From: Cupriavidus sp. IDO
GTDB lineage: Bacteria > Pseudomonadota > Gammaproteobacteria > Burkholderiales > Burkholderiaceae
Length of the DNA stretch: 64,000 nt
Direction: 5' to 3'
Assembly (NCBI RefSeq): GCF_000812465.1
Contig: NZ_JWMA01000057.1
Location: forward strand, 1 to 64,000
Part shown: positions 36,301 to 45,312 of the stretch, in pieces
Layout: every line of letters starts with the position of its first letter
Position numbering within the stretch: the first letter of the stretch is position 1
Program-made: the position numbers and the translations under genes
Notes under the pieces: generated by a model
Database searches by the model: none
What the model saw: only the letters and a program-made list of their open reading frames with translations
Told to the model about the DNA's origin: nothing

Positions 36301-37107
36301 ATGCTAACTTCACTTATTCTCGGCGCCTTCGTTGGCGCGGTGCTCGGCCTGACCGGCGCGGGTGGCGGCATCCTGGCAGTTCCGGCGCTGGTGGCCGGCA
36401 TGGGCTGGCCAATGCAGGAGGCGACGCCGGTCGCGCTGGTCGCCGTCGCGGGCAGCGCTGCGATCGGGGCGCTCGAAGCGTTCCGGCTGCGGCTCGTCCG
36501 CTACCGCGCCGCGCTTTTGATGGCCGTAGTGGGCGTGCCGTTGACCTCGCTTGGTGCGCTCCTTGCACACGCAATACCGCAACGCGTGCTATTGGCGCTG
36601 TTCGCCACGGTCATGCTGGCGGTAGCTGGAAGGCTGTTGTCACAGGCGCTGCGGCGCGGGCGTCCGGACCGTGCGCATTCACGATTTTGCGTCGGCCACA
36701 TCAACCCGAACACCGGGCGGCTGGTCTGGTCGTGGACCACCGGGATCGCACTCGCGGCAACCGGCGCGTTGACCGGGCTGATGACGGGACTCCTCGGCGT
36801 GGGCGGGGGCTTCATCATCGTGCCAATGCTGCGCAAAGTGACCAACGTGTCGATGCACGGCATCGTCGCCACGTCGCTGATGGTGATCGCGCTGGTCGGC
36901 AGCGGTGGTGTGGTCGCGACAGTGCTGCATGGCGCGCCGCTGCCGCTCGAGCTGACGCTGTGGTTCGGTCTCGCGACGGCGGCTGGCATGGTGGCCGGGC
37001 GGCTAGCCTCGCACCGTCTCTCCGCGCAGCACGTACAGGTGGGTTTCGGAGGTGTGTTGATCTGTGTGGCGCTCGGCCTGATGGCAAAAGCCGCACTGGG
37101 TAGGTGA
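36301..37107 (+). CDS. TauE/SafE-family sulfite/sulfonate exporter
   Basis: The 268-residue product is an integral membrane protein of the TauE/SafE family, with about eight hydrophobic segments and the internal repeat of GxxxGxGGGxxxVP seen as GLTGAGGGILAVPALV near the N-terminus and LLGVGGGFIIVPML in the second half. Family members export sulfite, sulfoacetate or related anions. It is 33 bases after sqr, so it probably removes the sulfite or thiosulfate made by PDO and SQR. The ATG at 36301 is preferred to a TTG two codons earlier. Confidence 0.85.
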   Translation: MLTSLILGAFVGAVLGLTGAGGGILAVPALVAGMGWPMQEATPVALVAVAGSAAIGALEAFRLRLVRYRAALLMAVVGVPLTSLGALLAHAIPQRVLLALFATVMLAVAGRLLSQALRRGRPDRAHSRFCVGHINPNTGRLVWSWTTGIALAATGALTGLMTGLLGVGGGFIIVPMLRKVTNVSMHGIVATSLMVIALVGSGGVVATVLHGAPLPLELTLWFGLATAAGMVAGRLASHRLSAQHVQVGFGGVLICVALGLMAKAALGR

Positions 37108-37384
37108 CCCTGGCGGCCGACACATTACAAGTGCGGCAGTCGGTCGTCTCATGTCAACTTCCGAACGGACGCTTGGGAAACTCACCTCAAAGCCTCTATC
37201 GGGTCAACAGCCGAAGACGAGAAGGCTCGTCTAGAGAGAGCCGCTCTCGACCCTGCAGATCGGCGAATCCAGAATTGAGAGCTCGTCCCCTATCTTCAGC
37301 TATCTGCCAGCACACCGCCTACGGCAAAGATAGCCTCGTGAGTTTCAGGCTGGCCATACCGTTTGTCTCCGACGGCTCATGGCG

Positions 37385-38001
37385 TTACTGAAACAGTTCT
37401 GCGGACGCCAAGTAACTGTTGCGGGCATTTCTGCCATGGATATCCCTGCCGCCCACAACGAGTATCACACCACTATTCAGCAACGGCGCCGTGTGACTCA
37501 GGCGTGGCCCCGTCATGCTGTCAACACTTGTCCAGGTACCGTTGGCCGAGTTGTACCCTTCCGCAGTGGCAGTGCTGACAAATCCTCCTGCCACCAATAT
37601 GTCGCCAGTCGCCTGCCAGGTGCGGCTGCCCGGGTCAAACAACTCGGCAGTGGATTGCTCGCGGTTGCGAGCATCCCTGCCGCCGACGGCGAGCACCTTG
37701 CCGTTGGCCAGTAGGGTAGCCATCAGGAAGAACCGTGGCGTCGTCATCGTCCCCGCGTCCGACCAAGTACCGGTGGCCGGGTCGTACAACTCCGCCACCG
37801 CGGCGCTGGTACCCGCCACCACCAATACCCGCCCGTCGGGGAGCGGGAAGCATGCACCCACGCCATGTTGCCTGTGGGAAACCAGGTGCCGGTGGTCGGA
37901 TCGTACAGTTCGGCCGAGGCCCCGCCGGGGTTGCCACCTGCAACCAGCACCTTGCCGTCCGGCAGCAGCGCTGCCGTGTGGTTTTGCCGCACGGTGCCCA
38001 T
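37385..38001 (-). pseudogene. Kelch-repeat protein fragment
   Basis: The minus strand holds several Kelch beta-propeller repeats ([69 protein letters not shown]). A frameshift at about 37850 separates the first repeat from the rest, and the 5' end stops at the junction near 38002, where an IS110 piece begins. It ends at a stop at 37385-37387 (ASAELFQ). The 277-base gap before it, back to the TauE gene, has no recognised gene. Confidence 0.75.
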
Positions 38002-38002
38002 A

Positions 38003-38290
38003 CTGCCGGCTCGGCAAGATCGGCACGACGCAGACGGAAGTCGATCGCTTGTGCCAGCGACTGCAGTCCAAAGCGCGACGGGTCAGCGTCGTCTACGAGG
38101 CCGGGCCGTGCGGATATGGGCTTCACCGGCAGCTCATCCAGAAGGGATTCGACTGCATGGTGTGTGCGCCGTCGTTTGATCCCAAAACGCCGGGTGAGCG
38201 CGTCAAGACCGATCGACACGATGCGGTCAAGCTGGTGCGTTCGTTGCGTGCAGGGGGCATGTCGGCGGTGTACGTACCCAGCGTTCTGCG
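38003..38290 (+). pseudogene. IS110-family transposase N-terminal fragment
   Basis: About 95 codons read [53 protein letters not shown] and end with SAVYVPSV. This is the DEDD-type N-terminal part of IS110 transposases, with E and D residues of the catalytic region. The true N-terminus and the C-terminal serine domain are missing. It runs in frame into the RND piece that follows. Confidence 0.85.
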
Positions 38291-38455
38291 GCGGCGTGAC
38301 CGCACTCCGACCATCACGCTGCGCGGAGGCATCGCCGAGGGGCTGCAGCCGCGCGATGCGTCCACGGCCATCCTGAAGCAACTGCAGCCCATCATCGCTA
38401 GACTGCCGGCCGGCTACCGGATCGAGCAGGCAGGTGCCATCGAGGACGATTCGCC
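38291..38455 (+). pseudogene. RND efflux permease fragment
   Basis: The frame RTPTITLRGGIAEGLQPRD followed by LKQLQPIIARLPAGYRIEQA and GAIEDD matches the periplasmic porter region of AcrB/MdtB/Czc-type permeases (PTITVRADI ... LPPGYRIELGG). About 55 codons remain, in frame with the preceding IS110 fragment. Function is lost. Confidence 0.7.
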
Positions 38456-38597
38456 TGCCACACCTGTACGCCCACGAGGCGGCTGGCCGGTCATCTGCTT
38501 TTTGTGCTGCCGCCCACTGGCTCCCCCATCCGACCACCCTGTCGGCGCGGGCGCTGCCGGTGACCGTGTAGCCAGCGGCGCCCCGCTTGTTGGCTGC

Positions 38598-38790
38598 ACC
38601 GTACCGGTGCCACCGCGCCTCGATCGGATTGTTCATCGGCGCCGGGCGGCTGATCGCATACGTGTGATGACCGCGCGATCCGGTCCGATCAGGCCTTGAG
38701 CTGCTCCCGGATTGGCAGCGTGCGGATGCGCTTGCCGGTCGCGGCGAAGATTGCGTTGCACAGCGCCGGCGCAATGGTCGGCGTTGCCGG
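38598..38790. repeat. 193-bp repeat, copy 1
   Basis: This stretch begins ACCGTACCGGTGCCACCGCG and is closely repeated in direct orientation at 48559-48751, with scattered mismatches. It includes the 3' end of a molybdenum-hydroxylase gene and about 90 bases beyond its stop. Confidence 0.85.
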
Positions 38791-38920
38791 CGCACCGACC
38801 CCGCCGAGCGGCACGTCGAAGCGGCTTGGCAGCAGGTGCACATGAATCTCCCGCGGTGCGGCTGGCGCGCGCAACACCTCGTACTGGTGGAAATTGTCCT
38901 GCTGGGGACGCCCGTTCCTG
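38689..38920 (-). pseudogene. Xanthine dehydrogenase-family molybdenum subunit, C-terminal remnant
   Basis: The minus strand encodes NFHQYEVLRAPAAPREIHVH, then [20 protein letters not shown] and [13 protein letters not shown] before a stop at 38689-38691. This is the C-terminal end of the large, molybdopterin-binding subunit of IorB/xanthine dehydrogenase-like enzymes. Everything upstream is missing. The last 35 or so codons are duplicated at 48650-48751. Confidence 0.85.
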
Positions 38921-39073
38921 AAGGCACACGATGCTGGTGATCCCGCTCGGTGCGCGCCAGCAACGGACCGCTGTATCGCTGCCCACGGCCCTGGCACCGA
39001 TGGCTGAAAACGTCCATCGAGGAGCTTCGGGATGGCTACAACGAGCGGAAGACAGCCAGGCAGTGGCGCGCAA

Positions 39074-39195
39074 AAGCCGATCGCACTCGCTTTGCAGGGC
39101 GGCGCGGGATGCACGGTGCGTTCCCGTGGGGCATGCTCGACCAGTTGCTTGGGGACGGGCGGCTTACTATTGAGGAGGGGACTTTGTCGCAGTAA
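39074..39195 (+). pseudogene. Patatin-like phospholipase N-terminal remnant
   Basis: KPIALALQGG at about 39077-39106 is followed, in another frame, by MHGAFPWGMLDQLLGDGRLT and a stop at 39193-39195. Together they give the GGGxHGAFxWGVLDxLL start of patatin-like phospholipases. A frameshift in the oxyanion-hole glycines and the early stop leave it inactive; the GXSXG serine motif is absent. Confidence 0.75.
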
Positions 39196-39213
39196 GCCAG
39201 GTGCTGCTGGGCA

Positions 39214-40407
39214 TCATGGGCGCTGCGCGTCGTTCCGCCCGGTCAGGAACCACGTGCGCAGCTCACCCACGCCTTTGGCTGCAATCGTGCCACGCTCCTC
39301 GAACAAGAATGGCTCCGCGAGGTACTGCCGGGTGGCCTCCGTAACCTGCACGCGACCGGCCACGCCATGGGACTCCATACGGCTGGCGATATTGACGGCG
39401 TCGCCCCACAAGTCATAGATGAACTTGCGCTTGCCGACGACACCGGCCACCACCGCACCACTGTTGATGCCAACGCGCAACTGCAAGTTGTAGCCGTTGC
39501 GCGCATTGAAGCCGGCCAGCGCGTCGATCATGTCCAGCGCCATGTGCGCCGCCCGTGCTGCGTGATCGGCCGCCGCGACCGGCAGCCCTGCGGCAGCCAT
39601 ATAGGCATCGCCGATGGTCTTGATCTTCTCGAGGCCGCGATGGTCGGCAATGCTGTCGAAGTCGGTGAAGATCTCATCGAGCACCGCCACAAGCCGCTCG
39701 GGGTTCATGCCGGCAGAAAAGCGGGTGAATTTTACGATGTCGGCGAACAATACAGTGGCCTCCTGAAAACTGTCAGCAATCACTCCGGGGTGCGCCTTCA
39801 GGCGCTCGGCAATCGGGTAGGGCAGCACGTTGAGCAGCAACCGCTCCGACACCTGCTGCTCAACGACGATCTTGTCGTACAGCTCCTTGAGCTCGTCCCT
39901 CTGATGGCGGATCAGTTCGCGGCTGGTCTCCAGCGCCTGTTCGGCTTGCCGGCGCTCGACGATCTCCTGCTGCAGCTGCGCGTTTTGCGCCTCCAGCCGC
40001 TGTTGCATCGCATGCAGGTTCAGGTGCGTGCCGACCCGCGCCATCACTTCGTCGATCTGCAGCGGTTTGGTGACATAGTCGACCCCGCCCGCCTTGAACG
40101 CAGTGATCTTGTGCTCGGTCTCGGTCAGCGAGGTCATGAAAATCACTGGGATCTTTCGGGTGCTTGCCAGCGCCTTCAAGCGGCGGCAGACTTCAAAGCC
40201 GTCCAGTCCCGGCATCATCACGTCGAGCAGGATCAGGTCTGGCTGTACAAAGTCGGCGCGTTGCAGCCCTTCTTCGCCGTCCTGCGCGACGACGATCCGA
40301 AAGCCGTGGTCCTCAAGACTTTCCACGATCACGTCCAGGTTGGCTGGCGTGTCATCGACAATCAGGATCGTGTGGGTGCCAGTTTCCTGTGCCGAGGTCG
40401 CCGTCAT
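39214..40407 (-). CDS. Response regulator with class III adenylate/guanylate cyclase domain
   Basis: The 397-residue product has a receiver domain (residues 12-130, phospho-acceptor D62 in LLDVMMPGLDG, lysine in VTKPLQ), a helical linker predicted to be a coiled coil (about 130-185), and a class III nucleotide cyclase domain: FADIVKFTRFSAGM and GDAYMAAAG carry the metal aspartates, and LWGDAVNIASRMES the transition-state N and R. It would make cAMP or cGMP when phosphorylated. Its start overlaps the kinase gene by four bases, so the kinase is its likely partner. Confidence 0.9.
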   Translation of the reverse strand: MTATSAQETGTHTILIVDDTPANLDVIVESLEDHGFRIVVAQDGEEGLQRADFVQPDLILLDVMMPGLDGFEVCRRLKALASTRKIPVIFMTSLTETEHKITAFKAGGVDYVTKPLQIDEVMARVGTHLNLHAMQQRLEAQNAQLQQEIVERRQAEQALETSRELIRHQRDELKELYDKIVVEQQVSERLLLNVLPYPIAERLKAHPGVIADSFQEATVLFADIVKFTRFSAGMNPERLVAVLDEIFTDFDSIADHRGLEKIKTIGDAYMAAAGLPVAAADHAARAAHMALDMIDALAGFNARNGYNLQLRVGINSGAVVAGVVGKRKFIYDLWGDAVNIASRMESHGVAGRVQVTEATRQYLAEPFLFEERGTIAAKGVGELRTWFLTGRNDAQRP

Positions 40408-42218
40408 GGCGCTGGTCTCCTTTCCAGGTGCCGCTCCACAAGGCTTAGAATGGCTTTGGACTGGTACCCCTTGGCCAACAGGCGCAGTTGATCGGCGAAC
40501 GGACGATAGCGCTCATCGAGCTCGGCTAAGTGGGCGGCGCGCTGCACTATGTCGCGCATGTTTCCCTCCCGCGCCAGACGATGCAGGATTTCCATCTCCT
40601 GCGCCGGTGGCACCAGCAGCGGCCCGGGCGCCTGATGTTCGGGAGCGGAGCTCGCGGGCGGCGCTGCGTAAGTCCAGTTGAGCTTCAGCAGGCTGGCGAT
40701 CTGTGCAAGGAGCATGCCGAAGTCGATCGGTTTGGGCTGAAACGCGCTCATGCCGGCTGCCAGGCTGCTCTCCTTGTCGCCACCGGAAGCGCTGGCGGAA
40801 ATCGCGATGATCGGCACATCCTTCTGGGCCGGCAGCTGGCGCAGGCGGCGCGTGGCTTCCAGCCCGCCCATCTCCGGCATGACGATGTCCATCAAGATCA
40901 AGTCCGGGCGCAAGGTTTGGGCTTTTTCCAGTCCCTCGCAGCCGTTTTCCGCCTCGACCATCTCAAAGCCGATCTGGCCCAACATATCGACCAGCACGGC
41001 CCGATTCTCGGCCACATCATCGACGACCAACACCTTCTTGCGCGGCCCCTGATAGCCGGTCACGACGCCTGCGGCAGACGGCGGCGCGATCTCGAGCTCG
41101 ACCACCGGCAGCTCCAGCTCGAACCAGAAGGTGCTGCCCTGGCCGATCCGGCTCTCGACCCGGATCTCGCCCCCCATCAGGCGCACAAAGCGCTGGCTGA
41201 TGGCCAGGCCCAGGCCGCTGCCTCCGAGCCGGCGTTGCGCGTCGCCGCCTTGCTCGAAAGGCTGGAAGATGGATTCCAATTGCTCCTCGCGGATGCCGAT
41301 GCCGGTGTCTTGCACTTCGAAGCGCAGCCGGGCGGGAGGGGAAAAACGCACCCGCAGGCTGACCTGACCGCGATCGGTGAACTTGACCGCATTGGCCAGC
41401 AGGTTGAGTAGCGCCTGGCGCAGCCGCTTCTCGTCGGCGCGTATGCCCCCGGGCAAGTCCGGCGCGGTGTCGCAGATAAAGGCCAGCCCCTTCTGCTCCG
41501 CCTTGACGCTGATGATCTCGGCAATGATGCGCAGAAACTTGGCCAGCGGGATGTCGGTGAGGCTGAGCTCCTGCTTGCCGGCTTCGATCTTGGCGAAATC
41601 GAGTACATCGTTGATGAGCGTCAGCAGTTGCTCGCCGCTTTGCTGGATCACGCGCAGCCCCGCGACCTGCCGCTCGCCTAGCGTGGTGTCCCGCAGCAGT
41701 ATCTGCGCGTAGCCAAGAATACCGTTCAGCGGCGTGCGCAGCTCATGGCTCATGCTGGCAAGGAAATCAGATTTCGCGCGGTTGGCTCTTTCCGCCGCGG
41801 CCTGCAGCTGCTTTTGGTCCTCAATGTCGGTGCTGGTCCCAACCCATTTGACGATATGTCCGTTCAAGTCTCTAAGCGGTAATCCGCGGGCCAGATGCCA
41901 TCGATAAATGCCATCGGAGGCTCTTTTCCAACGGTATTCAGTCTCATAATCTTCACCGCTCTCTAATGAGCTCGTCCAGCGATCGATGGTAGGTTGCAAA
42001 TCATTCGGGTGGAGTGCTTGAGTCCAGCCCCACCCTTGGAGTTGCTCAAAAGTAAGCCCCGTATAGGTGATCCACCGTTGATTGCTGTAGTCGATCCAAC
42101 CATCCGGCATGGCTGTCCACACTATTTGGGGCATCACATCTGCAAGCGACCTGAAGCGCCGTTCGCCCTCATCAATTTCGTCCGCTAAAGACGGCAATTT
42201 TTCCGGGGGATTGGGCAT
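40404..42218 (-). CDS. Hybrid PAS histidine kinase
   Basis: This 604-residue kinase has no visible membrane segment and is probably cytoplasmic. It contains a PAS-PAC sensor (residues 20-140), a HisKA domain with H158 in SMSHELRTPLNG, a HATPase domain (N-box NLLANAVKF, G1 DTGIGI at 304-309, G2 GGSGLGL at 332-338), a receiver domain with D444 in LILMDIVMPEMGG, and about 80 C-terminal residues without clear assignment. The pair with the following cyclase forms a phosphorelay that could control a cyclic nucleotide. The signal is unknown. Confidence 0.9.
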   Translation of the reverse strand: MPNPPEKLPSLADEIDEGERRFRSLADVMPQIVWTAMPDGWIDYSNQRWITYTGLTFEQLQGWGWTQALHPNDLQPTIDRWTSSLESGEDYETEYRWKRASDGIYRWHLARGLPLRDLNGHIVKWVGTSTDIEDQKQLQAAAERANRAKSDFLASMSHELRTPLNGILGYAQILLRDTTLGERQVAGLRVIQQSGEQLLTLINDVLDFAKIEAGKQELSLTDIPLAKFLRIIAEIISVKAEQKGLAFICDTAPDLPGGIRADEKRLRQALLNLLANAVKFTDRGQVSLRVRFSPPARLRFEVQDTGIGIREEQLESIFQPFEQGGDAQRRLGGSGLGLAISQRFVRLMGGEIRVESRIGQGSTFWFELELPVVELEIAPPSAAGVVTGYQGPRKKVLVVDDVAENRAVLVDMLGQIGFEMVEAENGCEGLEKAQTLRPDLILMDIVMPEMGGLEATRRLRQLPAQKDVPIIAISASASGGDKESSLAAGMSAFQPKPIDFGMLLAQIASLLKLNWTYAAPPASSAPEHQAPGPLLVPPAQEMEILHRLAREGNMRDIVQRAAHLAELDERYRPFADQLRLLAKGYQSKAILSLVERHLERRPAP

Positions 42219-42476
42219 GTTTGCCTACCTGAACAAGAGCAAAAAATATTGTTGGCAGCGCGCCCACGCTTTGCTAGTCGCAGCCCATCGATCAAGGCGC
42301 CGTCCGGCTCCACCAACCCGTGCAAACGGTATTGCTTATCCCGTTTACTCATCACTGGACCGTACGCAGCATAGTGTGTGCCGTGATCCATGACACGTCA
42401 AGCTGCTCGGACCAGCACAAAGCGGAATTACCGCCCTTGTCCGAAACGGCCCGCGTCAATGTAGTTGTCGCCTCAG

Positions 42477-42794
42477 TCATGCAGCCAGCGGCCTTTCTTC
42501 GGTCTGTGACGCCATGGCCACCACCGAGTCGCGTTGAGGGTTGAGCGTCACGGCGCCGATGGGCGCCCAGTTGCGCGTGCTGCCCGACCAGCGAGCCGGG
42601 TTGCGTTCGCGGGCCTGAAGGTAGACATCATATCGAGCCGCGAGGATCTTCTGGTCGTCAAGCACAGATATTTGGCCAGGGTGGCGAACAGTTTGGACAG
42701 GGGCATGAGAGCCAAGCGAAGATCGAGAAACGATCCTCCATTGGCCGCCGTCCTGCATGCGCAAAAGACCTGCGCAAGCAGGGCGGCCACTCAA
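42477..42794 (-). pseudogene. IS3-type transposase C-terminal remnant (tentative)
   Basis: The minus strand reads ILAARYDVYLQARERNPARW followed by SGSTRNWAPIGAVTLNP and a short tail to a stop at 42477. This resembles the end of IS3-family OrfB transposases, but I am not certain of the family. The stretches 42219-42476 and 42795-43026 on either side show no gene. Confidence 0.45.
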
Positions 42795-43026
42795 ATCTCG
42801 TCGCCTGTTAAGGCCTCGCGTGGATCTATTGCAGCATTCTTTAGCTGCTTATCTTGGGTGGATTGGGACGTACCCGCAGGTCACGTTCCGCAGTTGGTGG
42901 TGTACCCCAAGTGCATCGGCGCGGCTGCGCTCCCTTTCTTACGTCTGATGTGTGCGCCGGTCCGATGCCTGACGGCGCAAGCCTTAGCGCTCCTCCGGTT
43001 CTGGCGATGTAGCCCTCGGAAATGGA

Positions 43027-44189
43027 GAGCGCGCAAAAGCTGGGGAGGTAGATTTCGACAGGCGCCCTGGCTTGCGGCAAGGATCTCACGGTTTGTTCTG
43101 TTCGTTGGTCGGTGCCGGTTTGGCGATGCTGACCCGATGCATTTGCTGTGACGCGAGGTGGCGAGCTCGAGCGCCGAGATGCGGCGGGGCGAGAATTCCC
43201 CGTTCAAAACCGCCACCCTGACCTGCACCATGCATTGCGCCTCTTCGTCAGTCCAGCGCATCTGTCGCTTCTTGGCCATGCGGTGGCTGACGACCTGGTT
43301 CACCGCAGACTCGGCGATGCCACTACTGATCGGCAGACCCTTGCGATGCCGAGCGTCGTAGTTGACTAGCGTGTGCGCGTTGTTCCGTAGACGGTGTTCA
43401 GATTCCACCACAGCGTGCTGAATTCGTACCCTTCCCTCGCCAGCAGCCGATCGTCTAGTGCCTTGATCCGCTTCACCGCCTTGCTGCCCTTGCCATGCCA
43501 GACCAACCACTTGGCGTGGGTGATTTCGGTTTCCACCGACTCCCGTTCCAGCGAGGCGATCATCTTGCTGCCGAACACAGAACGCTGCGCCGCCTCGAAC
43601 TTCATCGCGATATGGAACCAATCGAGAATCCGGCCGCGAGCCAGCTGACTGCCCTGGACGGTCTTCTCAAATTCACCAGCGTCGTCGCTGATCACGGTCA
43701 CGCGTTCATCGGTCGCCACACCGTGTCGACTAAGAGACTGATCGAGTCGCGCTGCAGCCGAGATGACTTCCCGGTGTGCATGGGCATACAACTTTGACGG
43801 ACCGTCCGTGAACGTCGCTCGCCGGGCGATGATGTTGACGTGGCGGCCAAGGCCTCTCTCGGAGTCGGAATGCCGCAGCCACGCCGAGTCGACGCTCACG
43901 GCGGCGACATGGCTGGATTCGCGAACCTGGACGTCTGCAACGGCCTGGGGCAGCTTCGCGATGTCACGCTCAATGTCAGCGTCGAGTTGTTTTCCAAGAG
44001 TGCGAATCCGACCCCGGGTGCCGCTGAACGAAATGCCCTTTTCTAGCGGCAGCACTTCCTTCATCATGGCCGTGGCCTGGCGGTACGGCAGATGGGCCGC
44101 CCACTTCGCCTGGAGGTATTGCAACTCCGGCGCGGCGCCCAGATGCTCGAGCGACCCTCTCTGGGAGCCTCCCCAACTTTTGCACTCTC
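43027..44189 (-). mobile_element. ISKra4-family element, deletion derivative with frameshift
   Basis: The transposase is in two frames: LQAKWAAHLPYRQATAMMKE to YEFSTLWWNLNTVYG (44124 to about 43370) and then SSGIAESAVNQVVSHRMAKK and VRVAVLNGEFSPRR (down to about 43150). A frameshift lies near 43370. The N-terminal 100 or more residues of a normal ISKra4 transposase are missing. Matching ends flank it: GAGAGCGCGCAAAAGCTGGGGAGG at 43025-43048 and, inverted, CCTCCCCAACTTTTGCACTC at 44168-44187. The element of about 1.16 kb is shorter than typical members and not self-mobile as read. Confidence 0.75.
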
Positions 44190-44190
44190 T

Positions 44191-44315
44191 CTTCTACGCC
44201 AACCGGTGGCGACGGCAAGAGGCCAAAGCCAACGTCATCATTCTGCGTTACGCGGATGACGTTGTCGTCGGCTTCGAGCACGAAGCCGACGCGCGGCGCT
44301 TCCGGGACGCAAGGC
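44191..44315 (+). pseudogene. Group II intron reverse transcriptase fragment
   Basis: The frame FYANRWRRQEAKANVIILRY followed by ADDVVVGFEHEADARRF contains the YADD polymerase motif of group II intron reverse transcriptases. About 42 codons are left, between the ISKra4 end and the aldo/keto reductase fragment. Confidence 0.8.
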
Positions 44316-44590
44316 ATCGATGTCCGCCTTGTCCTGTGCGCTGAAACTCCATCCAAAAGCATCGCTGATGCCCCTCAACTGGTCCGGGCGACGCACCCCA
44401 CAGCGCAATCGTCGGCCCCTGATCGAGAATCCAGCGGATCGCCAACGCCAGCACCGATTTGTCATGGCGCTCGCGGGCAAACGACGAGAGCGCCTCGACG
44501 ACCGCAAGGTACTGCGCAAAACGCGGCTGCCGGAACTTCGGGTCCGAGTTGCGCAGGTCATGACATCGAACGTCGTGGACGCGTTCATCC
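44316..44590 (-). pseudogene. Aldo/keto reductase fragment, frameshifted
   Basis: On the minus strand, FARERHDKSVLALAIRWILD and QGPTIALWG are followed after a frameshift (near 44385) by RRPDQLRGISDAFGWSFSAQ and DKADIDAL. This is the C-terminal third of an aldo/keto reductase. It is cut at 44315 by the reverse-transcriptase fragment. Confidence 0.75.
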
Positions 44591-44770
44591 GCCCGGTCGG
44601 AAGGCAGGTGGCGTGGCTTGCCTCAACGGCTTGTTGAATCCAATTCAACGATATATGAGCTAGATTCGACGTGCTTCGTGCAACGACCGATTGCGGTCTA
44701 ACGCTTGCCGGCAAGAACTAATGGAGTGATTGAGCACGAATGTCGAGACGACACGTATTGAAGCCACCAT

Positions 44771-45055
44771 GCGCGCCTTCACCCGCACCGAGCTCGCCGA
44801 TCTCAATGTATTTGTCACCATCTGCCGGCGCCGCAGCTTCCACGCCATCGCAACCTCGAACTGGGCGTAAAGCTGCTCAATCGCACCAGTCACTCGGTGG
44901 TGCCGACTGCGGCCGGCAGCGCGCTGGGGAAACAGCGCGACAAGTGCTTTGTTGAGACCTTGGCGCGGCAATCGATCAGCTCGATCGCTACCGCACATCG
45001 CTGCTCGGCCGCCTGCGAATCAACGTGCCACGACATCCGCTCGACCAACACCTGA
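44771..45055 (+). pseudogene. LysR-family regulator remnant with internal deletion
   Basis: MRAFTRTELADLNVFVTICR starts a LysR helix-turn-helix, but the recognition helix is deleted and the frame shifts before LGVKLLNRTSHSVVPTAAGS. Scattered LysR-like segments continue (RRLGRLRINVPR-like) to about 45055. Several frameshifts make it nonfunctional. Confidence 0.75.
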
Positions 45056-45102
45056 CCGGCGAGGGGCGCAAGCGTGCTCTGTCATGCGCTGGATTTTCTT
45101 CC

Positions 45103-45131
45103 TTGACACATTATCCAGTTCTAGATATTAT
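45103..45131 (+). promoter_or_regulatory. Strong sigma-70 promoter
   Basis: TTGACA (45103-45108) and TATTAT (45126-45131) are separated by 17 bases, close to the ideal promoter. It lies 182 bases upstream of the MFS gene at 45313, with a regulator remnant in between. Confidence 0.75.
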
Positions 45132-45149
45132 GTCCAAATAACGAACGGG

Positions 45150-45250
45150 ACCAAGAAGCAGCGTGCGCTGCTCGATCAACTCAAGCAGGTGGCGCCGGGC
45201 CTCGGCGAAACCCTGGCGCCGTTTTGCGAGGTCGTTGTCCACGACCTCCT
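45150..45250 (+). pseudogene. YheO/DauR-like PAS regulator N-terminal scrap
   Basis: TKKQRALLDQLKQVAPGLGE followed by TLAPFCEVVVHDLLD matches the beginning of the YheO-type PAS domain found in helix-turn-helix regulators such as DauR. The nearest ATG (45130) is in another frame and stops after three codons. Only about 30 codons remain, between the promoter and the MFS gene. Confidence 0.6.
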
Positions 45251-45312
45251 GGATTGCGCCGTCGGCTGGCAATGCGCGCTTATGAGCGAAATGGAAGGAT
45301 GGAGATTTGACG

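Noticed and set aside
38456-38690. Frames on either strand around the repeat, with a reading like NNPIEARWHRYG
   Set aside because: No family recognised; the same reading at 48.6 kb is only a result of the repeat.
42185-42391. Small minus-strand frame upstream of the histidine kinase
   Set aside because: No ribosome site and no recognisable content; likely chance.
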